Shown in pieces: positions 42,718 through 53,946 of a DNA stretch of 64,000 nt; position 1 is the stretch's first letter; every line of letters starts with the position of its first letter. Source of the DNA: Alectoria sarmentosa (lineage: Eukaryota > Ascomycota > Lecanoromycetes > Lecanorales > Parmeliaceae); NCBI GenBank assembly GCA_009733775.1, contig WOGZ01000038.1, forward strand, positions 1 through 64,000. Reading direction: 5' to 3'. Position numbers and translations under genes: made by a program. Below the pieces are notes generated by a model, which worked only from the letters and a program-made list of their open reading frames with translations, did no database searches and was not told the DNA's origin.

Positions 42718-43576
42718 CTACCTCGCCCCAGTACCACCCCTCGCCGCCGACGGGTTCCTGGCCGACTTCAACGGATCCTTGACCCCCAGCGCCTCACTCC
42801 TAATCAGTCTCCTCCTCTTCAAGTACTCCTCAACCTCCCTCTCCACACTACCCTTATCATGCTTCGGTTTCCTACACACCACCCTCATCAGCCCAAGACC
42901 CAACATTTCACAACAGGGACCTAGACAGGCTAGAAAAAGTGGAACAACATACCGCATATAGTACAACTTCCCCCTCCTCGCTCTCTTCTCCGCCCTCTTC
43001 ACCACCTCAATCGCCTTGACGTTGGGACTGTAAACTTTGACCCACATCTCCACTCCCACCATTGTCAATTTATTCCGTAACAAGATCCCCGTATCCACCC
43101 CTCTTCTTTTGATACTCAGGCACACACCGGCGAAAGGATCGCCGGTTTTGAACGTCACGAGTAGGATGTCGCCAACGTGTGGTACATCGGGGTTGTAACG
43201 GTCGAACAAACGGGTGCGGGAGCCCGTGGGGTCGAGCTCTTTCAAGTGGTAGGCTTGCCAGTCGTCGACCGGTTGGGGGAACTGTTTGCGGAGGGAGGGC
43301 GGAGGGGGGTATGTTTTTATCCGTTTTGGCGCTGCGATGGAGCAATTAGCAATAGCTTCGAAAACCTAGTCGTCGAAGAAGCTTACAGGTGTGTGTAGTA
43401 TCATTGAGGATCCTGAACGGTGAGCGCAGCCGTGGAGGTGGAGGAGGTAGAGACTGCGCTGGTGTAGTTGCCAGGGCGGTTGAAAGGCAGCGAATGCAGG
43501 TCCTTTGCTGGCGCGATTGGCGGAGATGTCTTTTCCAGGAGCTCAATGGCCGTAATGAAGGTGCTGTGGATGCCAT
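42718..43576 (-). CDS. Mitochondrial large-subunit ribosomal protein bL19m (240 aa, 3 exons)
   Basis: Model: complement of 42718-42871, 42953-43331 and 43387-43576; introns of 81 and 55 nt. The first 40 residues form an Arg/Ser-rich mitochondrial presequence without acidic residues. The L19 core follows: VGDILLVTFKTGDPFAGVC, then SIKRRGVDTGILLRNKL, GVEMWVKVYSPNVKAIEV and a basic C-terminal extension. It binds rRNA near the subunit interface of the mitoribosome. The start ATG at 43576 (M of ASTAPSLRP) is preferred over an upstream TTG frame. It is head-to-head with the 43789 gene. Confidence 0.9.
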
Positions 43577-43788
43577 ATTTCGGTAAAGCACAAAGAGTGC
43601 GGGAAGACGTCGTCGCCGCAAATTCGGGAGAGCTTGGAAAAGCGCGCTAAGAAATTTATATGCAGGGGATCGACCTCTAATTTTTCACATCTACATACAT
43701 CCCTTCCGCAGCTTGAAAAGCTTCAGGTTTCTGGCCAATACCATGCAAAATTGAACCCTGGAAGATTCTCAACTGTCATCTGTCCACA
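43577..43788. promoter_or_regulatory. Bidirectional promoter of two mitochondrial-protein genes
   Basis: 212 bp separate the start codons of bL19m (minus) and the 371-aa mitochondrial protein (plus). Both products carry presequences, so co-expression is likely. Confidence 0.5.
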
Positions 43789-44965
43789 ATGGCCACCCTC
43801 ACCATCGACCTGATCCACTACTGCCGTCCCTGTCTGCGGCGCCTCATCTCCCAAACCCGCTCCTTCACAACGACCCCAACGCGGCGAAAACATGGTATCA
43901 TTCCTCCCTCCCACCCTCATACATCCACCCATCACACAGCTAACCTTTACCCCAGGTCCCCTCCCGGTCTTCCACCCCACTTCCTCTCCCCCCCTCGACG
44001 CCCTCCTCAGCACCTTCCGCACCAACATCTTCTTCCCCTCGCACCTCATCCTCCTGCAACAGGACCTCCTTTACAGAAAAGCCAACCACGCCCTCCTCAC
44101 ATCCGACGAGCCCGCCACGGTACGCTTAGGCGACGAAGTGTTGCAACTGCTTCCGTTGGACAAACGACGCGATGAGCCGCCGACGCGGAGTTCGTTTGCG
44201 AAGGTGGTGCAGTTGATGGGGGAGAGTGGGGATTGGGGGAACATGGCCGGGTTTCTTGCGGGGTTGAAGGTTGCGAGGAGGAAGTTGGCCGGGTGGCAGG
44301 TTGAGAAGATGGTGCGGAGGGCTAATGAGGGGGGGAAGCAGGGTGTGATGCATGAAATATTGAGGAGGGTGGAGAAGACGGGGGTCGGGTTGTGGGATGT
44401 CAAGGTCTGTAGGGAGGTAATGCGAGGGGCTATTTTGAAAGGAGTGCAGAGTGGATGGAGTAAAGAAGGGATTGAGCGTGGGGTCAAGTACGCTGAGAAT
44501 ATATGGGAATTGATGTGGGGTTCGAGACATGCGGAGGAGCAGAAGAAACTCGGGACGGATCCGAGAGGAAGGCCTGAGATTCTTGGGGTGATGGTGCTGA
44601 TGCATGCTATTAAGGCTCTTAAGCTTTCGGGAGGGAAAGACGAGGGGGGGGTGTTGGAGAAGTATGCGGAGGTCATGCTCAAGAGGTGGGAGAATTCACG
44701 GGCAGAGATGGTGATTGATGAGCAGGATTGGTCAGACGTCAACTACAAGCTGTCAATATGGGCGCCGGTCTGGCATGGTATGAAAATGGCACGGCAGGTT
44801 GTGGGAGCCGGATCACCGCTTGGGAAAAAACTTGGCGAGAAACTCAGTCAAGATCTCGAACCACTGATGCAAAAGTCTCAAGCTATCCTTTCGGCACACG
44901 CGCCAGAGGAAGGGATGCGGCGCGGCTTGAAGATGTACGAGGACATACTCCAGGCCTCCTCATAA
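43789..44965 (+). CDS. Predicted mitochondrial protein of unknown function (371 aa, 2 exons)
   Basis: Model: 43789-43894 and 43956-44965; the 61-nt intron (GTATCA, branch GCTAACC, acceptor CCCCAG) joins KHG to PLPVFHP in frame. A strong presequence covers residues 1-35 (no acidic residues after D7, RRLISQTRSFTTTPTRR). The rest is helical and PPR-like in feel (WGNMAGFLAGLKVARRKLAG, MHEILRRVEKTGV) but lacks clear 35-residue repeats. Sharing a promoter with bL19m suggests a role in mitochondrial translation or gene expression; this is inference. Confidence 0.75.
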
Positions 44966-45427
44966 AATTCCATTAGCCCCGGCATTTGATATCTGTCGCT
45001 GAATCTGTTGATAGCATCGAAAGTTTGCCGTTTTTGTGAGACCGATCCTAATTGAAATACAGCTTCGAGCGACCATTTGTCTTGGAATTCTCGACTCTGT
45101 GAGGACGTTTGTCAGTGGACTGTACAGTTTGTAGGGATTGCACTTTTGTAAACACTTGGCAGGGCCGGACTAAGAGCAATGACGGTGTGTGAGATTGAAA
45201 AAAAGTGGACACCTCTGGCGCAGAGTTGTCGTTGAAACCGTGATGTCCAGGGACTACCGTCTTCGAAGAGCCCTGGAATAGGAGCGATCACATACAAGAT
45301 GATGCGCAAAATAGAGAACCTTGCTCAAGACGGTGACAATTCTGAAGGGGAGTCTGCCGATGGCAGCACCAATTTTCAAGGACTCAAGCCTTCAACAAAC
45401 GCAGAACCGAACACGAAGTGAAAAGCT
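44966..45427. other. Convergent intergenic region
   Basis: 462 bp. It may contain a further 3' exon of the 45428-46328 gene, because a GTAAGT donor lies inside that gene's last codons (about 45442) with an acceptor-like CATCGGCAG near 45358 on the minus strand. Confidence 0.35.
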
Positions 45428-46328
45428 TTACACAGGATACGGTCGACTTACCAAAAGGTCAACCCACTCATCCATGAACCTCGGATGCGTCCTGATATGC
45501 ACATCGATCTCCAACCCACGCAACCGCAGATTTTCAACCCCCGTGGCCAAAGTATAACGGTACTCGCTTGGTCCGAGATCCCAGCCTTTCTCTCCCCATA
45601 CGTACCCAAATCGCAGTTGCACTTTCACGTTTGGGGAACAAGCCAGGAGCTCGGTCAGATGTCTAAGGTTGAATGAAGTCTGAAGACGAAAGCCAAAGTT
45701 GGAACTGACCCCGTACACCTGTACAGATAAGCGATTGGCCATCATCAAATCCTTGGTCAATGCGTTTGGAGGAGAGACGCACCGGTACATTGAGCACAAA
45801 ATTCTTCATCATTCTTAATTTCGGCCTCGAGACACGATAAAGCGTCTGCAATTGCTGCAGAATCGGCGCTCCCACGAACAACGCCTCTGGGAATCTGAAT
45901 GTATTCTCATGGTAGAAAATACTCGACGCCTCATCAAAGATCTGCTTGTTGACCCGAAGCAATGCCGCGTCTAGAGGCCTATTCCATTGCAATTGAACGG
46001 TAAAGGGCCTGGCAGTGACCAAGGTGTACCAATAGATACGATTTCGAATCTCTCCAGGCAACGCGAGAAATCGGCAGTCTGGCGGCACCTGGCGGATGAA
46101 CGGGCGAGCGGATTCGTCACTGAGAGTTAGAGATTCGAAGAGAGTGGTGTCGAAAGTGACTGCGTAAGGGGCGTCGAGCCGTTTTGCTGAAGATTCAAGT
46201 GGGCATCTTTTGAGGATTAGCTCCGACTTTGGGATTGAAACGGGCGGTATGTTTTGTATTGCTTACGGTAACCCGGAGTAGTGAAAGCCACAGCAGGAAT
46301 TCCCCGCCGAGTCGGTGCAATAGCTCAT
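45428..46328 (-). CDS. F-box-like / 2EXR-like protein (about 258 aa, 3 exons)
   Basis: Model: complement of 45428-45718, 45783-46206 and 46267-46328; introns of 64 and 60 nt (GTGCGT...GTACAG and GTAAGC, CTAAT, CAAAAG). The spliced N-terminus MSYCTDSAGNSC leads to RFLALPGEIRNRIYWYTLV, the LPxEIRNxIY hallmark of the large fungal family of F-box-like/2EXR proteins, then LLRVNKQIFDEASSIFYHEN. These are usually of unknown role. The 3' end is uncertain: a GTAAGT within the terminal codons suggests the gene may splice to another exon downstream. Confidence 0.6.
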
Positions 46329-48984
46329 GATGAAACTAGTGGAATGCCAAGTGACCGTAAGATACCTCTGATGGTGACGGATGGTGACACAGATCACCAT
46401 ACAAAGAGGTTATTGCCTTTGGTGATGAACCATGTCAATTTAAAAAGTCCGATAGATTAGACTGTAATAGTGAATGTAGACTCGTGTCATTTGCATGTCA
46501 TTTGCATGTGTTACTAGGAACTGGGAGCTGTGACAGAAATGTGACTCAGCATGTTGGAGAAAAATAAGGTACTTAAGCTCAAACCCGTTGCCAAGACACC
46601 AAAAAGTTGATGCCATGGTTCCTTGGCAGGTACTACCTGGCCCATTCAACGAGTAAGACAACGTGACCAGATTCTGGAACTTCTGGATCCCGCCCTCCTG
46701 TGTGTTTTGAGTAATTCCGTTCGAAGGCTTGTCTTACCACAGTGCAATGTGAACTAGCCATCCCCTTTCTCCAAACTTGCCATGCCCCCCCACCCCCTCC
46801 GGCCCTTGAACGTTCTACCCAGCCTACTGCTTCCCCCCCTCTCTCCAACTCACAGCACCCGGCCCAGCCTGGCCGCCTTGGACATCTACGCTCTCCAGGA
46901 ACGCCCCAGCTTCGAAAGTGAGAAAGAGATTCCGATTTGTTTACCCTTCCTACGCTTTTTGATTGATCCCTACCCATCCGTGCTCTCGCTCGACGTTCTA
47001 TCGAGGATTGAGTTCGAAATATCAGCGGATAGACTTAAATCCAATTCTATGACGAAGAGCTAGGACGAATCCAATCGAGTTCATCTTTAAAATTCGACTG
47101 TGGCCGACACGGTCTCGTCTTGGAGTGAAAGAAGCCGAATTCGAGGCTGAGCGGAGCAGGTAATGGAAATGGAAATGAAAATTATTTCCGTTGTCAATAT
47201 TCCAAGGTTGGTTGAAACAGATTGATCACGCTGGACCCAGACAAGCACTGTGGTCCTACTTTCGACTTCTAGTCTAGCGAGAGTTTTTCGATATAGCCGA
47301 AATCGGAGCAAATTTGGACTACGCTGGCGCTCGGTTCGGTCCGGAACTCGGCGCCGAGTTGCAAGGCTGCAGACACTTGCACTTCTATCGCTTTACGTGG
47401 AGACGGCAGCTCTTTTCCAGCCAGAGATGTACTTTCTCCCATTAAAAGGCAGGCATGCATACCTTATTACGTAGAAGGCCAGCATCGTCAAGAATGTTCC
47501 TAAGCAATCAGATTTCCTCAGAACACCTGTCTGTAAGGCATTCTAACGCTTGCATAAAGGGATGCGTCATGCCTGAGACTATAGTCTGAGGGTATGAGTG
47601 CGATGCAGCTCATTGGCCCCTCAAGCTCCGATGGCCTGCAGACGTTTTATGTTGCAGGCTATGCCTATTGCTTCCCATTTTCTTCCAGGTTTGCCCTCAG
47701 GCCGGAAAAGAGCTCGGAAGTTCTGAGAGGCAATATAAATGCTACGGAGATTAGAGCAGCTTGGGCCATAGTGTCTCGGAAGACGTCTCAAGGCCTAAGT
47801 CATGAGGTTAACGTAAATGATGAGGAAGTCAAGCAATCTATGTGAAGTCTAGCAGAGGAGAAAAGAAAGAGGGAAGTGTCTTGAGAACAACAATCGATTA
47901 AGTTTGGAGCCGGGTCAGAATCGAAGACGCATCGTTCTCCTTTTCACTCCACACCAAAGTTGTTTTCAAGACTGTTCTGGAAATGCTTGAAGAATATGTC
48001 GCTCGTGTGAGGTGCTATATCATCTAGGATGAAATGGCGGATCATCTCCATCAATCTAATTCAACGAAAGGCGGCATTACTGAGCTTGGCACAAACGTCT
48101 GTCCACTTTGAAACGCCAAGAACTGTTAACCTTCCTGCATACACTAACACGAGAAACTCCATGCCCTGCTGGATTGGCAGGTACGACCTGGCTCATGGTT
48201 GCGTTGCAAGCTCCCAATTGCACCAACCTATCATGAATCAGCGCCAAATCACCTTAAATAGCACTTTACGAATAAAACAAACAAGAATCAAAAGAATTCA
48301 AAAATTGAAACTGTGACCCACCTGTCAGGTCGGACCAAAGACCAAAAAGATAACTCCCCGAGGTTACCCTTTCGGACTGGTTAACCGTTTCGAGTCCAAT
48401 TATCCAACAACATAATAACCAACTGTCGTGACGTGGTATACACGCCACGAGAGTAGCTACCATGAGAGGAAGGAAACCTTTTCGACTAAAACAAAGCCAA
48501 CTATTTCAATATTGATTCTTTTCAATAGATTCGAGACGCGTGTATTGCTTGCCACTCCTCTTTGACAAGACTCTCGTATTACATCACAATCATCCTCACA
48601 CCTTTCCCGGCGAATGTGAAGAGACAAGTGAAGAATTTAGATTAGGGTGGACTCGCGCTCAGGGCAAGGACAACACATCAAATTCATCCTCCTGCGCAAG
48701 ACTAGAGAAGAGAGCAGGAATTAATGGAGCAATCAGCTGACGACGAGCCAGAAGCTTCTCCAAGCGTTTATGCATTTCCGGGAATGAGGATTAGAGCTCT
48801 CGGATGTTCAGGATGGCTGTAAGCCCATGCTCATGGCACTCCAAACGGCTATTTCTATCATCTCTCCTCTCATCCACGCTCTGGTCCGGCCATTGCGGTA
48901 CTGTCTCATCACATTCCATTATTGCTTCGCCTTCACCTGCCACTCGCCTTTCCTCTCCACATCTTTCGTCCCCACTTGCTTCAG
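46329..48984. other. Long gene-poor stretch
   Basis: 2.66 kb with only short open frames (up to about 115 codons) lacking splice-consistent partners or recognisable motifs. A short GGAAATGGAAATGAAAAT purine repeat lies near 47163-47180. I see no RNA gene or transposon ends. Confidence 0.45.
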
Positions 48985-49587
48985 CTATGTCAGCTCTACC
49001 CCCTCGGTCTGTACCTGCTTCCGCAGTACGCGCTCCTGGCGGTACATCCTGTAGAATCTTCGCACAAGGAAAAACATCGCTAGTAGCAGCGCAAGATTCG
49101 TTACCCCTGATAAAATTGCCAGGACTTCTGATGCTGACACAGGCTTCTTCACGTCCGCCACCGCTGACACATCAGAAACGTTGGTTGGCCCCTCTTGCGT
49201 AGGATGTATGGTCATAGTACCATTTGTAATAGTGGTTGTCAATGATGTGGTCGGAATCGCCGTTGTGAAAGTCTCAGTATTGGTGACGTAGTAGGTTGTG
49301 TTCACAGTTACATTCATAGTAGTGGTGATCAGACTGGTGCTGGTGCTGATGCTCGTGATCGTAACGGTAGCAGGAGGCGGAGGCGGAGGAGGTGATGGAG
49401 GTGGAGGTGGAGGTGGAGGTGGAGTCGGAGTCGGCGATATCGAAACTTTGTCGGTAATGAAGCCAGGCAGGATTCGGTCGGATCGCGCGTCCAGTGGGTT
49501 GGCGGCAAGGAGCTCCACATGATCGGAGTTTGTTGATTTGTATGAGATAAGTATTGCTTCGAGAAGGGAGCGAAGGGGAGATATCAT
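48985..49587 (-). CDS. Single-pass membrane protein with Thr-rich ectodomain and polyproline tract (200 aa)
   Basis: A long polyproline region (about residues 53-72) precedes a Thr/Ser-rich segment with many potential O-glycosylation sites and several NxT/S sequons (NVT, NTT, NGT, NVS). A transmembrane helix follows (about 160-178, LSGVTNLALLLAMFFLV), then a short basic tail. No cleavable signal peptide is evident, so a type III topology or an upstream exon is possible. The gene lies alone between two gene-poor stretches; family unknown. Confidence 0.45.
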   Translation of the reverse strand: MISPLRSLLEAILISYKSTNSDHVELLAANPLDARSDRILPGFITDKVSISPTPTPPPPPPPPPSPPPPPPPATVTITSISTSTSLITTTMNVTVNTTYYVTNTETFTTAIPTTSLTTTITNGTMTIHPTQEGPTNVSDVSAVADVKKPVSASEVLAILSGVTNLALLLAMFFLVRRFYRMYRQERVLRKQVQTEGVELT

Positions 49588-51059
49588 TTTTATTTCTTTT
49601 GGTTAGGCCTACGTCGTGGAGATTTGCAATGGCGATGGCGATGGCGATTGCTTCTTGAGAGAACGAGCAATCTAAGAAGTGAGCCATCATGTCTGCGGAG
49701 GCGATGTAAAAGTGTACAGTGTGCACTCAAGTAAGCGTTTGGAAATACGCGGTTTCGGCGGGAGTTGAGCGATCTAATTGGCTGTTTCATCGTGGGGCAG
49801 GGGTGAGAGTTGACTGGCCCGTAGAAGTCGACCGCCCTATGCGTGCAATTCGTGTTTCGTTACACTTCAAGAATCACTAAACCTCGATAATCGCAACTGT
49901 TTCCCAATGAGATCATTGGACTTATGTCTGTAATTGAGTGCAGCACTTGCGATCGATCGGGATACCCGAACCACACTGTTGGAACTGCAATACAGCTACT
50001 TACTTAACAACCACAGGTGCTCAAGGGTCTCTGAAAGACAAGCAACAGTTTTTTGATTGGGTAAGACATGAGAAAGTCTACTGCTAAAGTACAACATAGG
50101 TTTTGAGTAGGAGGCTGATGAGGAAGAGGGACCAGAGTGGCGAACTACCTAACTAAAGTACTCTAGTCTTCCGGCGCCTGGTCGTTAAGCGCCAAACCGA
50201 GGGAGCGACTTTCCAATCCCATATTGCTTGTCAAATCCCATCTTGCAACTTGGTATGGGTCCATCGCCGAGAGCCAAGTGTTCACCTGCTGCGCAGGCGC
50301 AGCAATTTCTCCGTCCAGTAGTCGGCTGAAGGAGGACATCTTTTGACAGGCAGTATGTCCTGCATCAAGACAGTCTCCGCAGTACCGTCAATGTTTGAGG
50401 AGCCAGCCCAACAGTTTCATGCGCGCATCAAACAGCCGCAGGGGCAAGGCGTCAGAAAACGCACTCGCTCCGTTCCTCAGCCCAGCTCTGACAAAATCCT
50501 GCCTTGCTGCTATCCTTCAAACTGCGGCAGTCTTACGTTGCTGGCAGGTTATCGTACTGTTATGAGAACGGCGGTGCTAATGTACCCTGAAGAGTTCCCT
50601 CGTCAAGATTCTATTGACAGTGACCGTCAAATTGGGAGCCATGTTGCGGGAACTGGCTGAATGTCTCAGCGTTAATCCCTGTGGTTTGATACGCTGCCCA
50701 TATACTCGGTTTCACAGGGGAATGCAGCGTAGGGTTAGGGCTTCTACTTAGGCGGCCCTGATTTAGACAAAATCAAAAATTCATGGAAACGAGTGTCTGT
50801 TAGATTTAGAAAAAAGGAGACTTTAAATATCCATCACATCGAGTTTTGACGGTTCGCCATTGCCATTAATCGAGACAAGTTTACTAAAATACGTACTTTG
50901 AACCGACGCACTGCCGCTGAGGAGAGACCGGCTTTGGTCCTGGCAAAACCCTTTTCGCACCATTCACGGGATCTGAGACTACAATCTTGGGCCAAGAAGG
51001 AGATCACGTTTGCTTCATTTATGTCCTCTGAGGGTATATATGCGCAACGATGAGTCAAC
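49588..51059. other. Intergenic, nothing recognised
   Basis: 1.47 kb. One 105-codon plus-strand frame (50343-50660) has no motif. A TAGGGTTAGGG word lies at 50730-50740. Confidence 0.45.
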
Positions 51060-53116
51060 TCATGGACTCATCTCCTCCAGAGCTCTTTCTGCTCTGGCAA
51101 CAGCCTCTCTGGCCTTCCTTCTTTCTTCCCTTCCAAACTCATCAACCTCTCCCATGCCGCCCTCGCGAACATCCTTCCTGGCAACCTCCTCCACGTTCCT
51201 CAGGACTCTCCTTCCGTCCTCTCTGATCTGCGCCTCCCACGTACTTCTAGCATTTTCCCATTTTGTTTGCAGTCTTCGCAATGACCAGACTAGACCAACA
51301 GCCGCGATAGCACCTGCCTCGTATGGGGATGTTGTGGAGACTGAAACGTATAGAAGCGCGGAAAGGGAGCAGGCAAGGGCATTGGTGGATATGGTTTGGA
51401 GTAAAAGGGACTGTGAAAGCGATTGAAGAGGAGGAACGGTAAATCGAGAAAGAGCGGAACGAGCGCGGGAAATGGTTTGCAGCCATGGGTGCTGGAGGAC
51501 TTGATCCTCGACAACCTCGTAATTCGAAACATTTTCGACAAGATCAGACACACTGGGTGCGGGGGGATGGCCGCCGAGCGTCTGCTCGTCGTCCGGATCG
51601 AGCACTGCCGGTGGCCTGAGCTTGGGCGGCCCGAGTAGTCCGGACTGATGGATGCGGCCAGATATCCATATCATCTCCTTTTCTGCCTCTACCAGCCAAG
51701 CCTTTTGGAGGATGTCGGAGGCTACGTATCCAACGTCGTCAACGCGCCAGAAGAGCTTCCACCACTTGATCCGTCTCCAGCTCCTGCTGTGAAATGCGCT
51801 GTTCAGACGGTCACGCAGCTCGGTATGTGCGTTTTCTGCCCAGATGGAGATGCCCTGCTCTATGATGCCCTTCGTCGGAACAGATATAGTCGAAGCCTTC
51901 TGTCGCTGGATGCTTGAGTCATCTTCGTGAACGATGGCCTTTTTTGTATTGTTGCATATAGTCTGAAGAAGCCCACGTATCGCCGGCTTGATGTCGCCAT
52001 TGAGTGCCTCGGTGCCATCCGATATCCATGCCGTTATATCGGGCATACCGGCATCAAACCACATATGCTCGTACTCAACCGACCGCTGTAGCGATTGCCG
52101 GAAGATGTCAATGGCTGCTTCTCCGAGTGCCAGATTGATTGGCGAGACAGATTGGCCGTTTTGGCTCTGTCGCTGTAAATTACTCCAGGACCAATCAATA
52201 ATAGCCTTGAAAATCCTCCCTTCATGCACACCAATTTTTGGTATACTTTCCAGGTCTTGTAATCCTTCTTGGTATATGACCGTCTTGTGTACTGGAAATG
52301 TTACGGTAGAAAGCCTGCCACTGGTGGAGCTTTGAGTTTCTAATCCAGGCACCAGCAAATTCGCTGCTCCTATTTCTCCATATAATGGATCCGCAGCCGA
52401 GCCAGCCTGAACAAGAATTTCAAGCTTGTGGGTGTGTAACATTGCAGAGGGGATGGACAAGGTCTTCACGAGCGGATGTCGGTCGTCCACGTTGGCCTGT
52501 TCCCCATATCTACAGCCACAGTAAGCAGGGTGGTGATTGTTATTCTAGTTCAAAGGACCGAGAGCTTACCGCAGAAGTACGGCTCTTTCATCAGTGTCGT
52601 CTGCCGTGAGCTGATTTTCCCATCGTTGCTCTGGTGCTAAAGGATCCGCCAGCAGGGCTCTCGCCAACCTTCGAGGTCCATTGTGCCCGTTTAACCCCAG
52701 TACTACTCTAGTATTAATGACTCAGTCCATTTATTGCTGTCATTGAAACAAGATATACCAGCGATGCGCGTGACAGCGTTCTCTGACTCGAGCCCTCTCA
52801 AAGCCAGGTGCAATTGGCTGATATTGATGTAGACTGCCGCTTCGGTCTCGAGAGCCTTCACTGACTCATGCAGGTTCTTGAATCTAGGGAGTACATCCCG
52901 CCTGACATTGACTGCTGTTACGGCGGCAGTCGTTGAAGCTGACCGTATTTGCAGAGTAATTCCGCGCGCCTTGTGGTTTCCCTGGGTTCTTGACCTTGCA
53001 AAGCCACCGGAAAGAGCACGAGCCTGCTTGTAGCGACATGATGGACAGACGAAAGGTCGCGTGGAGAGGGGTAGCCAAGAAACTGCCTTGTCAATCAATG
53101 GCAACTTGGAAGGCAT
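51060..53116 (-). CDS. Mmc1-like mitochondrial protein (647 aa, 3 exons)
   Basis: Model: complement of 51060-52509, 52570-52705 and 52759-53116; introns of 60 and 53 nt, all in phase. The N-terminus (FVCPSCRYKQARALSGGFARS) looks like a mitochondrial presequence. The middle reads TRIAVVLGLNGHNGPRRLARALL, resembling a degenerate nucleotide-binding segment. The C-terminal third has hydrophobic stretches (about 540-575, LACSLSALLYV, AGAIAAVGLVWSL) and a basic/acidic coiled coil. The layout fits the ascomycete Mmc1 family, described as degenerate dynamin-related mitochondrial proteins; this name is from memory and needs a profile search. Confidence 0.7.
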
Positions 53117-53946
53117 CTGAAGAGACTTCTCGAAAAGCGCGTTGCCTTAGTCCTCAGACGCTCCTCCCACACCCGAGCTATCCCTTTGGGGCAGAAAATT
53201 TACCAAATCGGGTATAGAACGAAAAATTTCTGAGCTCGAGGGGAGCTGTTCATACTTGGGGATAACATACCTGTCTTCATACAAAAGAACAGCTCCAGGC
53301 GAGGGAGAATAGGCCTGAGGTGCAAGCGCTACGTTCGATTCCTATCAACATGTACATAAAAAAATATTAAACTCCTTCCTGCCATGCTATTTACGCCATG
53401 AAAAAGGCCATATGTACTGAGGATAAGGGCAACACAGGGAGCTCTGAAAGGAGCTCTGCAAGGGGTTCTGCTAAATGAGAAGAGAAAAGAAAGGAAAGGA
53501 GAGAAAGAAGTCTGGATGATCGTGGTGACAAGAGGAGCTCGCTTGCCGAGAAGGAGAATGATTGATTTTGCCTGCTGCGCTTCAACGAGACAGGACGAGT
53601 TTGGAAATGATCAACAGCTGGGACAATAACCCGCAAAACCCCGACAGCAGCCAGCGATAACGGAATGCTCATACTCTTGATTAACGAAGTATCATAGTGC
53701 TCGTGATCCAGCTATCTACAAAATGAATCATGAAAGAAAAGTCCACTGCTCAAGACCCGTCTTGAGCCCATTGCGATGCCACCTCAGACCCTTGTCCTGC
53801 GCAGCGTTTTATGTAGACCATCAATACAAGAGCCGTGCCGTACCGTGCTAGATCAGCAGGAGATGTTTAGAGAAGAGAAGTGCCAAGACTGTTTGTGACC
53901 ACAAGGTGGCAAGCGGAGGGATATCTTGACTCCGTGGCAAGAGGAC
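53117..53946. other. Intergenic, nothing recognised
   Basis: 830 bp between the Mmc1-like gene start and the calcineurin 3' end. Purine-rich GAGAAGAGAAAAGAAAGGAAAG tract near 53478-53500. No gene. Confidence 0.45.

Noticed and set aside
44071..44742. 223-codon minus-strand frame
   Set aside because: It is antisense to the well-supported 43789-44965 gene, whose spliced frame has a presequence; the antisense frame is a shadow.
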